The notes: generated by a model not told the origin, from the letters alone. 54,250 nt of DNA from a virus (IMGVR_UViG_3300027589_000005:1-54250), one strand, 5' to 3'; shown: positions 40,164-47,030, numbered from the stretch's first letter. Program-made: numbers and translations.

Positions 40164-40505
40164 ATGAGCGCGACTTCTTTCAATGGCGGCCGTCACTTCA
40201 CCAGCGATTCGGCACGGGGCGTTGGCCTGGCCACCTGGGCTCTCCAGGGCTTCAAGGCCCACACCGCCATGTACCACGCCTCCAAGTCCAAGAGAGACTT
40301 TGAGGCCTACATGCGGCGAGTCCTGCCCCAGGGGGCGTTCTTGGTGGACGCCCGATGGAGTGAGGAGAACGAAACCTTGGGCTTCGAGCTTGAGTGTGTC
40401 TTCAAGGATGCTCGGATTTGGGCGGACTTTGGGATCCGCCCAGACGGTCGGGAGATCAAGATCACTGGCTGGGAGGGGGACTTCGATCCCAACGCCACCA
40501 AGTGA
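40164..40505 (+). CDS. Small protein, unknown
   Basis: 113 aa; ATG 40164 after TAGGAGCAAAT. MSATSFNGGRHFTSDSARGV, then SKSKRDFEAYMRRVLPQGAF and beta strands. Alpha/beta fold likely; no motif recognised. Own promoter region and terminator. Confidence 0.7.
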   Translation: MSATSFNGGRHFTSDSARGVGLATWALQGFKAHTAMYHASKSKRDFEAYMRRVLPQGAFLVDARWSEENETLGFELECVFKDARIWADFGIRPDGREIKITGWEGDFDPNATK

Positions 40506-40511
40506 TCTACG

Positions 40512-40745
40512 GCCCCCGAAAGGGGGCCTTTGTTTCGGTCCCCCTTCGGGGGTCGGTTCTATGAGAGGGCTCCTTTCTGGAGTTCTACTAAACGAGTGCA
40601 GGAGACGACCGTTGATATGACTTCGAGGCAAAGGTTCCACTCCCGCCTCGCCCAAAAGGGATAAGTGAGCTTGATCACCTCACGAGGAACGTCGATAGTC
40701 AAGGATGAAACAAAGGCTCCCGCAAGGGGGCCTCTTGTTTCATAA
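40512..40745 (+). ncRNA. Candidate structured ncRNA after a terminator
   Basis: Starts with the upstream gene's terminator (GGCCCCCGAAAGGGGGCC, TTTGTTTC, 40512-40533), then cassette CCCCCTTCGGGGG and GTTCTATGAGAGG. It holds CGAGGC/GCCTCG, GTGAG/CTCAC and terminator AGGCTCCC GCAA GGGGGCCT with CTTGTTTC (about 40711-40741). No ORF over 19 codons. Confidence 0.5.
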
Positions 40746-40785
40746 TAAATAAAGCGCCACCATATTCTTCCTTACCGGCCAATGG
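40743..40785. promoter_or_regulatory. AATAAATA box and inverted dyad half
   Basis: AATAAATAAAGCGCCACCATATTCTT-type segment ending CCTTACCGGCC: the reverse complement of GGCCGGTAAGGAAG...ATGGTGGCGC. Confidence 0.65.
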
Positions 40786-40818
40786 AGCTTCGCTCTTCTG
40801 TTCCAAGGAGGTGATTCC

Positions 40819-41127
40819 ATGAAGTTCCGGACGTCAGGTTACCCCTACCACAAGGAAGTGACTGAAGCCTTGTCCACCTTGAACGTGGATGAGCTTTGGG
40901 ACTTCTCCCAGCACGCCAAGGCGATCGTCCAAAAGATCGCCGGGGATGACTTGAACATCAAGGAGGTCTTGTTCCGCCCCTCGTTTGGCTGGGGGCGTTC
41001 CATCACCATCACGGGACATTACAAAGGTCCCGACCACCGCTTCGTCGCGCGCCTCTGGGATAACGAGGCCACCTACTTCTACGAGTACCAGCACGAAGCT
41101 GGTCTTGGTTGGCTGGGAGGAAGCTAA
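40819..41127 (+). CDS. Small protein, unknown
   Basis: 102 aa; ATG after AAGGAGGTGATTCC. MKFRTSGYPYHKEVTEALST, central helix (FSQHAKAIVQKIAG), C-terminal beta with aromatic residues. Followed 1 nt later by the next start: a two-gene operon. Confidence 0.7.
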   Translation: MKFRTSGYPYHKEVTEALSTLNVDELWDFSQHAKAIVQKIAGDDLNIKEVLFRPSFGWGRSITITGHYKGPDHRFVARLWDNEATYFYEYQHEAGLGWLGGS

Positions 41128-41128
41128 T

Positions 41129-41398
41129 ATGTTTGAGCAGTGGAAGGTAGCTTACAGGGACTTCAGTGACGAGGAGCAAGCCACTCCCAACTGGAGTGAA
41201 GAGTCTCCCGCTGAGGAGTGTGTCTTCGCACTGGGAGGACTGGAAGCTTGCAAGCTCCTTATCCCCAGGTACGTGGGAGAGTGGGCGATCTTGCGCCGGC
41301 ACGAAGGCGGCTCCTGGCAATGCATGGAGTCTGTCGGGGGCGTGGAGGAAGAACTCTACATGCTCTTGATGGAGGACATGGAGAGCTTGGAAAGCTGA
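41129..41398 (+). CDS. Small acidic protein, unknown
   Basis: 89 aa; ATG 41129 after GGAGG that lies in the end of the preceding gene. Acidic (DEEQATPNWSEESPAEE; ending MLLMEDMESLES). Acidic proteins of this size are common among phage inhibitors, but nothing specific is recognised. Confidence 0.7.
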   Translation: MFEQWKVAYRDFSDEEQATPNWSEESPAEECVFALGGLEACKLLIPRYVGEWAILRRHEGGSWQCMESVGGVEEELYMLLMEDMESLES

Positions 41399-41402
41399 CT
41401 TA

Positions 41403-41445
41403 AGGGCTGTCACCTGTAATGGGTGGCGGCCCTTATATTCCTTCT
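41403..41445 (+). terminator. Intrinsic terminator
   Basis: AGGGC.GTCACC / GGGTGGC.GCCCTT then ATATTCCTT. Confidence 0.75.
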
Positions 41446-41484
41446 ACAGTTCATTACAATCTTATTAGAGCTTACATAGAGTAA

Positions 41485-41541
41485 TAAATGAATGTGCCTA
41501 TAGAGGGAAAGTAGGCGCGCCCATACTCCCTTCTACGGGCC
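41485..41541. promoter_or_regulatory. AATAAAT box and symmetric dyad element
   Basis: GTGCCTATAGAGGG (from 41494), centre GGCGCGCC (41514-41521), mirror CCCTTCTACGGGCC to 41541. Arms are equidistant from the centre. Confidence 0.75.
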
Positions 41542-41569
41542 CTGGCGTGACTCCGCCAATATGACACTC

Positions 41570-41716
41570 CTTGGCCCTTCGGGCCTTTGTTTCTTCGGAG
41601 GATGAACTCCGCCTTCCAGACCTTCCATGAGTCGGTCCCGGGCATGTGATCCTTCCATAAGCTGAGGTCCCTTCACTCAAAAGGTGAGGGGACCTTTCAC
41701 TCTCCAGGAGCAAGCA
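41570..41716 (+). promoter_or_regulatory. Leader with hairpin cassette and terminator-like stem
   Basis: Cassette GGCCCTTCGGGCC / TTTCTTCGGAGG, then AGGTCCCTTCAC / GTGAGGGGACCT (41665-41695) followed by TTTCACT, 9 nt before the gene's own AGGAG. A possible attenuator. A 15-codon frame after the first GGAGG is too close to the site to be believed. Confidence 0.5.
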
Positions 41717-41968
41717 ATGAACGAGAACAAGAAGCTCTCTCCAGAGGAAGAAGAGCTCCGGCAAACGATCATCGAAATGAGCGCGTTTGAAATCTTCCAT
41801 CTGATCGCTCAGGTCAGCAAGTGGACTCATCTCGGGAAGAAGGAGAGAGCGCTCGATATCATCGAAATGGCAATCCGCGAACGGGCTCACATCCTGAAGG
41901 AGCGTGCCAAGGCTTCTCCTTCCGAAGAGATCCCGAAGCTTCTCCCCTTCACCTCGGAGTGGCAGTAG
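41717..41968 (+). CDS. Small helical protein, unknown
   Basis: 83 aa; ATG 41717 after CAGGAGCAAGCA. Highly charged helices (KLSPEEEELRQTIIEMSAFE; KKERALDIIEMAIRERAHIL). No family recognised. Followed by the terminator GGCCCC TTAG GGGGCC, TTTAGTTTC. Confidence 0.7.
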   Translation: MNENKKLSPEEEELRQTIIEMSAFEIFHLIAQVSKWTHLGKKERALDIIEMAIRERAHILKERAKASPSEEIPKLLPFTSEWQ

Positions 41969-41974
41969 TAAGCC

Positions 41975-42000
41975 AGGCCCCTTAGGGGGCCTTTAGTTTC
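41975..42000 (+). terminator. Intrinsic terminator
   Basis: AGGCCCC TTAG GGGGCCT then TTAGTTTC. Confidence 0.85.
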
Positions 42001-42500
42001 TCTCTATATATAGTGGCCGTTAGTAGTAGTAAGGGGTCGCGCCAAACATTCGTAAACTACGAATACTATATATAGAGAAGATGTCTTGTAATAAGTCGGC
42101 GGCAACCCAAATACCCCAAACAACATATAGAGATACATTACTCTATATAGCCAAAACACCAAATACCATATAGAGGAGAGGATTGGTTGGCTTGTGGAGT
42201 CATAGCTAATAGATAGAACACACCAAAAACCAGTGACCCCCCAGGGTCACGAGTGTGAACTACCCCTCTTGGAATGCACGGTTTGAATCCAACCCCGAGA
42301 AAAAAAAGAGTCGGTACCTCCGTACCTCGGGGGTCAGCAAAACGAGAATGACGTGATTTCGTTCCAATATATAGTCATGGCCCGTAAGAGTAGTGTGAGT
42401 TTGGCGGCAACCAATATTCATATAGACAATACATATAGAGAAGAGAACAAAGGAACCAATCCTATCCTAAGGGCAAGATACATATAGCAGCACAAGCCAA
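42001..42500. other. AT-rich non-coding region with repeated ATATAGAG motifs
   Basis: No gene. Inverted CTCTATATATAG (42002-42013) / CTATATATAGAG (42066-42077) flank a dyad half and hairpin ATTCGT/ACGAAT (42048-42064). ATATAGA-type boxes recur about ten times to 42487. A hairpin GTGACCC/GGGTCAC lies near 42230. A nested pair follows near 42290-42335: CCCCGA/TCGGGG around GGTAC/GTACC with an A8 bulge. Another dyad half is at 42365-42410. Origin or regulatory hub is possible. Confidence 0.5.
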
Positions 42501-42567
42501 CTGGTGAGAAGTGCGTGTAGCACGAGAGAGAATATGTTTATGTTTATTTATTGTTGGGATGGTACCA

Positions 42568-42630
42568 GGTATCACTACACCTCCAAGAGGTATCACTACA
42601 CCTCCAAGAGGTATCAAGCCCACTCCAAGG
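42568..42630 (+). repeat. 21-nt tandem repeat
   Basis: GGTATCACTACACCTCCAAGA twice exactly (42568-42588, 42589-42609) and a third degenerate copy. Two overlapping frames read through it but cross the following dyad element, so I treat it as non-coding. Confidence 0.75.
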
Positions 42631-42705
42631 AGTACCACTCCAGACAACTACATCCCAACTACTATACACATTCCATTGTCTCTTTGTTACTTATATGTTC
42701 TATAT

Positions 42706-42761
42706 GGTTGGCCGTTAAGGAGAAAATATGGTGCCGCCACTTGTTACAAGAGAAGGGCATT
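42706..42761. promoter_or_regulatory. Dyad-symmetric element
   Basis: TTGGCCGTTAAGG, ATATGGTGCCGCCAC, then GAAGGGCATT; immediately followed by the CCCTTCGGG hairpin cassette. Confidence 0.6.
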
Positions 42762-42811
42762 GCTGCCCTTCGGGTTCTGTTCTTTGCTACCGTACAGCCT
42801 AAGGAGGCTAC

Positions 42812-43129
42812 GTGGAAAAGTGGGAAGCACGGCAGTTCATCACTGCCATTGTCAGGGAATCTGATGACGATCAGGTAGTCGAGGATACTTACCAGGCCTT
42901 GTTGGCTGATGGAGAACCCGAAGTCATTGGTTCTCTCATTTACGAGTTGGTGTGCGCCGCTTGTTGTGCGTGGCACCAAGTTCCTAAGTGGAGGGAGCGA
43001 CTTTCCGTTTACCTTTACGGGCCTGAATGGCTCGAGTATATCGATGCTGAACTTCAGCATCAGATTGAACTCCGTAAGAAACCTACTCCCCAAGAGGTGG
43101 AGTATGGGAAAACCTTTGACTCTCCATAA
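42812..43129 (+). CDS. Small protein, unknown
   Basis: 105 aa from GTG after AAGGAGGCTAC. Helical, acidic N-terminus, with CAACCAWH in the middle and a C-terminal helix with KKPTPQEVEYGK. First gene of a long operon-like run to 45147. No family recognised. Confidence 0.65.
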   Translation: MEKWEARQFITAIVRESDDDQVVEDTYQALLADGEPEVIGSLIYELVCAACCAWHQVPKWRERLSVYLYGPEWLEYIDAELQHQIELRKKPTPQEVEYGKTFDSP

Positions 43130-43184
43130 ACGCAGTGCCCTTCGGGTTCTGTTCTCTGGTTCACCCCAACAAAGGAGCCACTAC

Positions 43185-43352
43185 ATGGACCAAACCCGAA
43201 TCCAAAGACTGAAGGCACAAGCAGACGATGACATCGACAGTGCGTTGTGCTGGACACTCGTCGTCGGGTTCGCGCTAATGCTTGCCGCCACTATCAACAA
43301 AGCATGTAGCGAAGAACCAAAGCGTCACGACACAGCATCTCACCACCAATGA
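43185..43352 (+). CDS. Small single-pass membrane protein
   Basis: 55 aa; ATG 43185 after AAAGGAGCCACTAC. Membrane helix about residues 20-39 (ALCWTLVVGFALMLAATI), polar ends. Its stop overlaps the next start as ATGA. Confidence 0.65.
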   Translation: MDQTRIQRLKAQADDDIDSALCWTLVVGFALMLAATINKACSEEPKRHDTASHHQ

Positions 43353-43441
43353 TCATGCTCTGTCGCCAGTGCTATCTCCCAGCAGTTATTAGCGTCCCTT
43401 ACATCGGCTACGTCTGTCTTTCGTGCTTCTGGAGGCAATGA
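43349..43441 (+). CDS. 30-aa zinc-knuckle peptide
   Basis: 30 codons, MIMLCRQCYLPAVISVPYIG..., ending CLSCFWRQ: CxxC...CxxC makes a minimal zinc knuckle. It is coupled by overlap at both ends (ATGA with the upstream stop; its own stop overlaps the next start) and its last codons hold the GGAGG of the next gene. Too short for most gene finders. The motif and tight overlaps support it. Confidence 0.6.
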   Translation: MIMLCRQCYLPAVISVPYIGYVCLSCFWRQ

Positions 43442-43707
43442 TGCGATACCTACAGTGTCCCAGGTGCGACGAGATCGATCTCGTCGTTGAGATGGATGGA
43501 GAAGGGACCTGCGCTGTTTGCCACACCACATTCGACGCACCCGACAATATCCCTGTCCCATGCTCATGCACAGAGTTCTGCATTTGCAATGAATGTATTG
43601 GCGCCAAACTCTACATGTATGAAAAAGGCGTCCCTCCAGAAGATATGGGTGCCCTTGATAAATGGGAAGCAGAAGAAGAACTGCGCCACATCAACAAGGA
43701 CATCTAA
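43441..43707 (+). CDS. Cysteine-rich zinc-finger protein
   Basis: 88 aa; the second of two adjacent ATGs gives the better spacing to GGAGG. YLQCPRCDEIDLVV...GTCAVCHTTF is a classic four-cysteine ribbon, followed by PCSCTEFCICNEC, a second cluster. An acidic helix ends the protein. Likely binds nucleic acid or a host transcription or replication factor; not identified. Confidence 0.7.
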   Translation: MRYLQCPRCDEIDLVVEMDGEGTCAVCHTTFDAPDNIPVPCSCTEFCICNECIGAKLYMYEKGVPPEDMGALDKWEAEEELRHINKDI

Positions 43708-43797
43708 CGTATAGCCGCATTCCGCGGCTTCTATTACCTCCTTACGGGCACACCCCCTTCGGGGGTATGTTCTTTAGCACCTAACAAAAGGGCCTCC

Positions 43798-44250
43798 ATG
43801 GAAAACCCAGCAAAGTTCCACCCCGTAATCCTATGGGGTGACATCAAAAGGGCGGAGAACAGTCTATTGCCCTTGCTTGAGCGGTATGGCAAGACAAAGC
43901 TGGTCTTCACCAGAGACCTCATAACGCTGGGCATGTACCTGAAGGCATTGGAGAAGCAAGTCGCCTATCCAAATGTCTTGGTCGTCACAGATGTGAGGAT
44001 CGAAAAGGTCGGCGCCAACATTATTGACATCTCCTCATTCCCCGTTCTTATCGGCCCACTTGCCGGTAAGGAGTACGGCTATTACGATGGTGATTGGCAC
44101 GCCTGTACAACCATCGGAGAGTTGAAAGACAAGGTACCGCGCAACGCGACTGCGCTGTGGACCCCACAAGGCACAACCTACAACTTCCCATCAGTGCTTG
44201 GTCATCACTTGTCCTGCAACGGCGAGTGTGAAGACAAATGCTGGTGGTAG
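43798..44250 (+). CDS. Alpha/beta protein, unknown
   Basis: 150 aa; ATG 43798 behind the CCCCCTTCGGGGG hairpin cassette; weak AAAGGG site. Rossmann-like alternation (KLVFTRDLITLGMYL; PNVLVVTDVRIEKVG; FPVLIGPLAGKEYG), ending in CNGECEDKCWW, a small cysteine cluster. No family recognised. Confidence 0.65.
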   Translation: MENPAKFHPVILWGDIKRAENSLLPLLERYGKTKLVFTRDLITLGMYLKALEKQVAYPNVLVVTDVRIEKVGANIIDISSFPVLIGPLAGKEYGYYDGDWHACTTIGELKDKVPRNATALWTPQGTTYNFPSVLGHHLSCNGECEDKCWW

Positions 44251-44266
44251 ACGATCAGGAGCTTAA

Positions 44267-44479
44267 ATGAACTTTGACATCTTCACGCTGCTGTTCTGCG
44301 GCGCTGTGACCGTCACAACAGGAGCGAGTCTTATGCTCCACATCAATGACCAAGCGAACCACAAAAAGGGCCTTATGCTCTTCGCGGCGTTCACGATGGC
44401 TTGGTGGAACTTCAGCCTCTCTCTCGTCAACTACACCAAGGCAACAAAAGATACCATGGCTGAAGAGTCCGCGCCATGA
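44267..44479 (+). CDS. Small two-helix membrane protein
   Basis: 70 aa; ATG after CAGGAGCTTAA. Hydrophobic segments IFTLLFCGAVTVTTGASLML and GLMLFAAFTMAWWNFSLSLV. Followed by the GGACCCC TTCG GGGGTCC stem and AGGAGG of the next gene. Confidence 0.65.
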   Translation: MNFDIFTLLFCGAVTVTTGASLMLHINDQANHKKGLMLFAAFTMAWWNFSLSLVNYTKATKDTMAEESAP

Positions 44480-44550
44480 TTGATGGCGCTGCCCACTATC
44501 AGTAATCTCCAACCGGACCCCTTCGGGGGTCCTTTCTTTAGGAGGCATTC

Positions 44551-44841
44551 ATGGAAAGCTTCAAATTCCCTATCATCACGTCAGCAATCCTTTGCCCCGT
44601 CGCGTATCTCGGAGCGGAACTGTTGGGCCACAGCCCCCTCTTCTGCTTGTTGACTACCTGCCACCTCTGGATGGGCATCTGGTCAATCCGAGTAGTCCAG
44701 GAACTGCCGCAAAAGTGGCAGTTCTGGACGCTCCTTCTCACCACCACCATCATTGGCCTGCTCCAGGGAGTGTCCGTAGAGTACGGATGGGCCGATGATA
44801 TCAACAACTACATCTCCGGCGACTACCGGAACTTCAAATAG
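44551..44841 (+). CDS. Membrane protein, unknown
   Basis: 96 aa; ATG after AGGAGGCATTC. Three hydrophobic segments (FPIITSAILCPVAYLGAELL; PLFCLLTTCHLWMGIWSI; FWTLLLTTTIIGLLQG). Probably an inner-membrane protein; next to two others, so they may act together. Confidence 0.65.
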   Translation: MESFKFPIITSAILCPVAYLGAELLGHSPLFCLLTTCHLWMGIWSIRVVQELPQKWQFWTLLLTTTIIGLLQGVSVEYGWADDINNYISGDYRNFK

Positions 44842-44850
44842 GAGGTTTCA

Positions 44851-45147
44851 ATGAACTACAAACTGGAAATCAACGCCTCGTCAGAGTTCATCGGCAAGGT
44901 AGCTGTCTTCATTTGCATGGTGGCAGTCCTCTTCGGAGGGGACCTGTACTTCTACGAGGGGTACGAAGAGATCCGGATGCTCAACGCGTCCATCGCCATC
45001 CTGACCATGATGCCTCTGATCAGCAGCTGGAGCTTCTGGTCGTGCATCGGCTTCTCGTTCATTTACACCAGTTTCTACACGGGACTGGTGTCGTTCACGA
45101 CTGAGTTTCTCTTCGCAGAGAAGTTGGTCGCCCTCTTCGGCCTCTGA
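44851..45147 (+). CDS. Membrane protein, unknown
   Basis: 98 aa; ATG after GGAGGTTTCA. Three hydrophobic segments (IGKVAVFICMVAVLFGG; SIAILTMMPLISSWSFW; GFSFIYTSFYTGLVSF). It ends the membrane-protein run before the ncRNA region at 45156. Confidence 0.65.
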   Translation: MNYKLEINASSEFIGKVAVFICMVAVLFGGDLYFYEGYEEIRMLNASIAILTMMPLISSWSFWSCIGFSFIYTSFYTGLVSFTTEFLFAEKLVALFGL

Positions 45148-45155
45148 GCCTGCTG

Positions 45156-45540
45156 GGGCCCTTCGGGCCTTCTGTTCTCTGGAGGTAAGGCTGTCCCACC
45201 GCCGATACGACGTGGCGCCCAATGTGGTAGCCTTACGCGGATCGTAGCAGGGTTCTACAGAACCGACAGCCCTACCTCCTTCCCCACAACGCCGCAGTAT
45301 CGTGCTCCGGCGAAGCCCTTGCGCTCCACGACTAACCGCGCCGACGACACATCGCCAGTGTCTCGGGCAAAGCGCTAAGCAGCGCGCCGTCAGGAGGCGG
45401 TGACCATGATGCTGTAAACGTCATGACTTACCGTGAAGACTGATTAGGATCCGCTAAGAATCGCGGTGAAACTTCGGTCTGATAGAAAGAAAACAAACAA
45501 AAGAGCCCCGTCCAGCGAAAGCTGGGCGGGGTTTCTTTAC
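45156..45540 (+). ncRNA. Candidate structured ncRNA with switch-like pairing
   Basis: Cassette GGGCCCTTCGGGCC and GTTCTCTGGAGG. GGAGGTAAGGCTGTC (45181-45195) pairs with GACAGCCCTACCTCC (45265-45279), one mismatch, hiding the GGAGG. The same strand could instead pair GTAAGGCT with AGCCTTAC (45229-45236). Internal GGTTC/GAACC hairpin. After a further 220 nt without ORF comes terminator CCCCGTCCAGC GAAA GCTGGGCGGGG, TTTCTTT (45506-45538). Could be an RNA gene or a long regulatory leader. Confidence 0.65.
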
Positions 45541-45560
45541 CCCTGGACCTCGGAGAAACA

Positions 45561-45725
45561 ATGGCAAAAGGTTGCTACATCCCCCTCTTGGCAATGGCTG
45601 CTTGTTGGCCTACTTGCGGGGCACAATGGCCGAGCTGGCAGACGATCCAGAAATATGGTCCTGTCGGTATGCCCCCTTCCAAAAACAAGAAGAAGAAGGG
45701 TAAGAGCGCCCGTAGAAGAAAATAA
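45561..45725 (+). CDS. 54-aa lysine-tailed small protein
   Basis: ATG 45561 after CGGAGAAACA; its TAA is directly followed by the ATG of the NADAR-like gene. MAKGCYIPLLAMAACWPTCG: hydrophobic N-terminal third with two of its three cysteines, then a strongly basic tail (KNKKKKGKSARRRK). It could be a small secreted or membrane-associated peptide, or a nucleic-acid binder. Its tight link to the NADAR/SLOG pair is the only hint. Confidence 0.55.
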   Translation: MAKGCYIPLLAMAACWPTCGAQWPSWQTIQKYGPVGMPPSKNKKKKGKSARRRK

Positions 45726-46199
45726 ATGACTCTACCCATTCCACTAGAAGATGGCACAACACACATCAACATTTACACACGAGGACAGACTACGCTGGGG
45801 CGTTGGCTATCAAACCTCGCCAACGTAAAGGTCACTATTAACAACGTGACCTTCCGAAGCCTGGAAAACTATTGGTTCTGGCTTCAAGCAAACGAAGAAG
45901 CCAAACCATTCCTCGTTAGCTGTCCTCCATTCGACGCCAAAAACTACTTCAAACATCATCCCGAACACAGGATCCCCCAAGATCCTTCTTTCGAGGAAAA
46001 CATCAAGCAGGCAATGAAGCACAAACTTCATCAGCATCCTGACATGGCCAAGGTGTTTGCGGCGTCCACCCTGCCATTCGCTCACTACTACCAATATGGC
46101 GGAAAACCTGTCCCCGCTGGCTACGATTGGATCGTAGAACATTGGGAGGAAACCAGGTCAAACCCAAAGTTCCAAGCATGGGTGAACTCCTACCAGTAG
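45726..46199 (+). CDS. NADAR-family-like protein
   Basis: 157 aa. GRWLSNLANVKVTINNVTF followed by RSLENYWFWLQA fits the NADAR/YbiA pattern (LSN..., then S-x-E-x-Y-W with catalytic-type Glu), and a C-terminal Lys-rich helix then HYYQYGGKPVPAG. NADAR proteins act on ADP-ribose/NAD derivatives, some removing ADP-ribose from DNA guanine. Next to a SLOG protein, which binds related nucleotides. It may counter NAD- or ADP-ribose-based host defence (inference). Confidence 0.55.
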   Translation: MTLPIPLEDGTTHINIYTRGQTTLGRWLSNLANVKVTINNVTFRSLENYWFWLQANEEAKPFLVSCPPFDAKNYFKHHPEHRIPQDPSFEENIKQAMKHKLHQHPDMAKVFAASTLPFAHYYQYGGKPVPAGYDWIVEHWEETRSNPKFQAWVNSYQ

Positions 46200-46231
46200 G
46201 CTTCGCCTCTGGTTTCCCTGGGAGGTAGGCT

Positions 46232-46780
46232 ATGAACATGACCTACGCAGGGATCGGGAGTCGTGAAACTCCACCCGAGATCCTGGAACTAATGAAAAAG
46301 CTGGCCGAGAGGCTTGGTCAGCTTGGGTTCACCCTCAGATCGGGCGGAGCCAAAGGCGCAGATACAGCCTTCGAACGTGGAGCTCTCGGGAAGCATTCCG
46401 GCGAAATCTATTACGTCGATAGCTATGGATGCTTCGTCGGGTTCGACAAAGAGATGAACACATACAAACCGGCAGCTATCAACGCTGGTATGGAGTTGTT
46501 TCGGGAATACCACCCAGCGCCCTATAGGTGTAGTGATTACGCGGCCAAACTCCACTGCCGCAACGCCTTCATCCTCTTAGGGGCAGACCTACCTAACTCC
46601 CCTGATCCGGTAGACTTCATTATCTGCTGGACCAAAGACGGAGGAGCGACTGGTGGCACCGGCCAAGCATTGCGGATTGCCAATGCGTATCACATCCCAG
46701 TATTCAACTTGTTCTTCCCAGACGCTATCACACGCCTGGGCGAGTTCTTGAAGTCCAAGAAAATCCCTGGACTCAAGTGA
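46232..46780 (+). CDS. SLOG/DprA-like nucleotide-binding protein
   Basis: 182 aa; ATG after GGGAGGTAGGCT. Rossmann-type SLOG signatures: MTYAGIGSRETPPEI at the N-terminus, LRSGGAKGADTAFERGAL (phosphate-binding GGAxGAD), and CWTKDGGATGGTGQALRIA followed by HIPVFNL at the C-terminus. This fold includes DprA, LOG and NAD-metabolite sensors. Paired with the NADAR-like gene 32 nt upstream. A phage role in NAD or cyclic-nucleotide signalling is plausible. Confidence 0.8.
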   Translation: MNMTYAGIGSRETPPEILELMKKLAERLGQLGFTLRSGGAKGADTAFERGALGKHSGEIYYVDSYGCFVGFDKEMNTYKPAAINAGMELFREYHPAPYRCSDYAAKLHCRNAFILLGADLPNSPDPVDFIICWTKDGGATGGTGQALRIANAYHIPVFNLFFPDAITRLGEFLKSKKIPGLK

Positions 46781-46824
46781 CTCTCAGGCCCCTTCGGGGG
46801 CCTTTAGTTCCTTAGGAGGTGCCT

Positions 46825-47028
46825 TTGCAGATTGACAGTCGCCGATGGGAGATCGAACTCCGCAAGTGGCATCCCCACGAAGCGGAGAAGGCCCCAGCGC
46901 TCTTAAAGACGGCCGCTCGTCTTCTTGCGGTCGCCACTACCAACCCGCGGCCAAAAACCGCCATAAGACCTTCCAGACTGTCAGAACGCATCAAACGAGC
47001 GCTCGCAGTGCTGGCCGGTAAGGAGTAG
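46825..47028 (+). CDS. Small basic protein, unknown
   Basis: 67 aa from TTG 46825 after AGGAGGTGCC; the GTG two codons earlier lies inside the ribosome site. Arg/Lys-rich (WEIELRKWHPHEAEK; RPSRLSERIKRALAV). Preceded by the GGCCCCTTCGGGGGCC stem cassette. Confidence 0.55.
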   Translation: MQIDSRRWEIELRKWHPHEAEKAPALLKTAARLLAVATTNPRPKTAIRPSRLSERIKRALAVLAGKE

Positions 47029-47030
47029 CC

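Noticed and set aside
42260-42300. GGTTTGAATCC resembling a tRNA T-loop
   Set aside because: No acceptor stem or anticodon arm can be built around it; no tRNA apart from the tmRNA was found in the window.
42504-42878. Two overlapping frames through the 21-nt repeat (ITTPPRG or YHYTSKR repeats)
   Set aside because: Both run across the dyad element and into the next gene in another frame, and have no clear ribosome site.
45466-45729. 87-codon frame across the 45506 terminator
   Set aside because: Includes the terminator stem and conflicts with the better-supported 54-aa gene at 45561.
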